Positions 63,250-64,000 of a DNA stretch of 64,000 nucleotides are shown here, piece after piece. Position numbers and translations under genes: made by a program. The stretch is taken from NCBI RefSeq assembly GCF_932526225.1, contig NC_064046.1, positions 2,170,001 through 2,234,000 of the forward strand, in the 5' to 3' direction. The notes below the pieces were generated by a model. The model saw nothing but the letters and a program-made list of their open reading frames with translations. It made no database searches and was not told where the DNA came from. Source of the DNA: Nematostella vectensis (lineage: Eukaryota; Cnidaria; Anthozoa; Actiniaria; Edwardsiidae). How positions within the stretch are numbered: the first letter of the stretch is position 1; each line of letters starts with the position of its first letter.

Positions 63250-64000
63250 TTGTCGACTAATCGGTTTCTTTTTTTTTATTGACATTTTCGCAAAAAGGCA
63301 GCGCCGTTTGTGTGTCTGTTTGGTCGATTGTCAAACTGTAAGAATTACGCGTTATTGTATACCGTCCCCCACGATATAAATATTAAATAAAAAAACGGCT
63401 TCCCACCCATAATAATCGATTTTGTACATTTTTAAGAAGCGGGTTGGGCTAGTATAATTACACTTTTAGAAAGGTTGCACCATTTCAACGCCCCTTGCAG
63501 CTAATAAAACGTTTTAGTCTCTTCATTGCTATAAGTCACTTCCCCTTTCTAAAAATAACTTATGTCTCATAAAAGCAAATACTTATCAAATTAAATAAGA
63601 AGCTTACGAAGGAGATTTTAAGGCTTAAAAGGCTTACAGCTTGGAAAACAGTCTTTGATTGAGTAAGTGGCTGGCACATTACCGCCATAAAATTATGTAA
63701 GAACTCAATTCATGGAAATATCCGAGGGCAGCGTCAATTGGCCAATTTCCCACACTTTCTCACACAATCTCATTTTTAAAAAAATCGCAAATGTGTACTA
63801 TGGTTGCTCTACCTTTTTGTAGTTGTTGGCAAAAACCCTGAACTCCTACGATTGCCCTGATACAATATTCCTGCTTGGCCCAATGGCAACTCGTAAATTA
63901 GTCTTTGAGTGATTACCACGGATACAAAACGAAGCGCCAAATATGTTATCCACCCCGTACAGAGCATATGTACTGGCATATACCTTAAAATTGATTGCTT
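63250..64000. other. Right edge, no supported gene
   Basis: Upstream region of the secreted-protein gene on the minus strand. No open frame above 60 codons with coding character, no repeat array and no RNA gene recognised. Confidence 0.4.

Overview
The window looks like a stretch of an intron-rich, AT-rich animal genome, most likely an anthozoan cnidarian (sea anemone type). This is inferred from the gene set, the consistent GT-AG introns and the dense load of short inverted-repeat transposons; no species-diagnostic sequence is present. There are no bacterial-style operons, and most coding sequence is in short exons that had to be assembled by matching splice sites, reading phase and known protein families.

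Layout from left to right. A 45-bp minisatellite sits at the left edge. The first coding exon of a CIB-type EF-hand gene (minus strand, 2127-2177) follows, then a single-exon Maf-type bZIP gene (minus, 4601-5269) with a TATA box. A gene-poor stretch (5.5-9.3 kb) holds a LINE 3' end, microsatellites and inverted repeats. From 9384 to 24136 an 18-exon plus-strand gene encodes a group IV (fold type III) PLP-dependent decarboxylase resembling diaminopimelate decarboxylase. Its large introns carry a decayed Helitron-like element with a 42-bp minisatellite, TTAA-flanked MITEs, a transposase fragment and a 682-bp inverted-repeat element with its own reading frame. From 26432 to 32323 a five-exon plus-strand gene encodes an NCOA5-like protein (RRM, Arg/Asp/Pro-rich region, anticodon-binding-like domain, RG-rich tail). 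The 32.7-39.8 kb stretch has no supported gene. It ends in a 1.6-kb array of 42-bp repeats.

From 56081 down to 42018 a seven-exon minus-strand gene encodes a WW domain, an NIWYDRW motif, a CCCH zinc finger and an RRM, arranged like the spliceosomal protein Cwc2 of fungi rather than animal RBM22. Its introns hold a tRNA-like SINE, a 47-bp minisatellite built from the gene's own 5' splice site, a 40-bp minisatellite, hairpin MITEs, a pogo-like element and, on the opposite strand, a possible nested gene (46805-47524). A C2H2 zinc-finger gene (plus, 57145-58716) is divergent from the WW gene and shares its promoter region. At the right end a three-exon minus-strand gene (63190 to 60783) encodes a small secreted cysteine-containing protein, with unexplained exon-like pieces nested in it.

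The genes do not form one pathway. Two (NCOA5-like and Cwc2-like) are RNA-binding nuclear proteins, two (Maf and C2H2) are likely transcription factors, and the decarboxylase, CIB and secreted protein are unrelated. The most unusual signals are the WW-Cwc2 architecture, the array of cloned splice donors in its intron, and the altered active-site motifs and two possible terminal exons of the decarboxylase.
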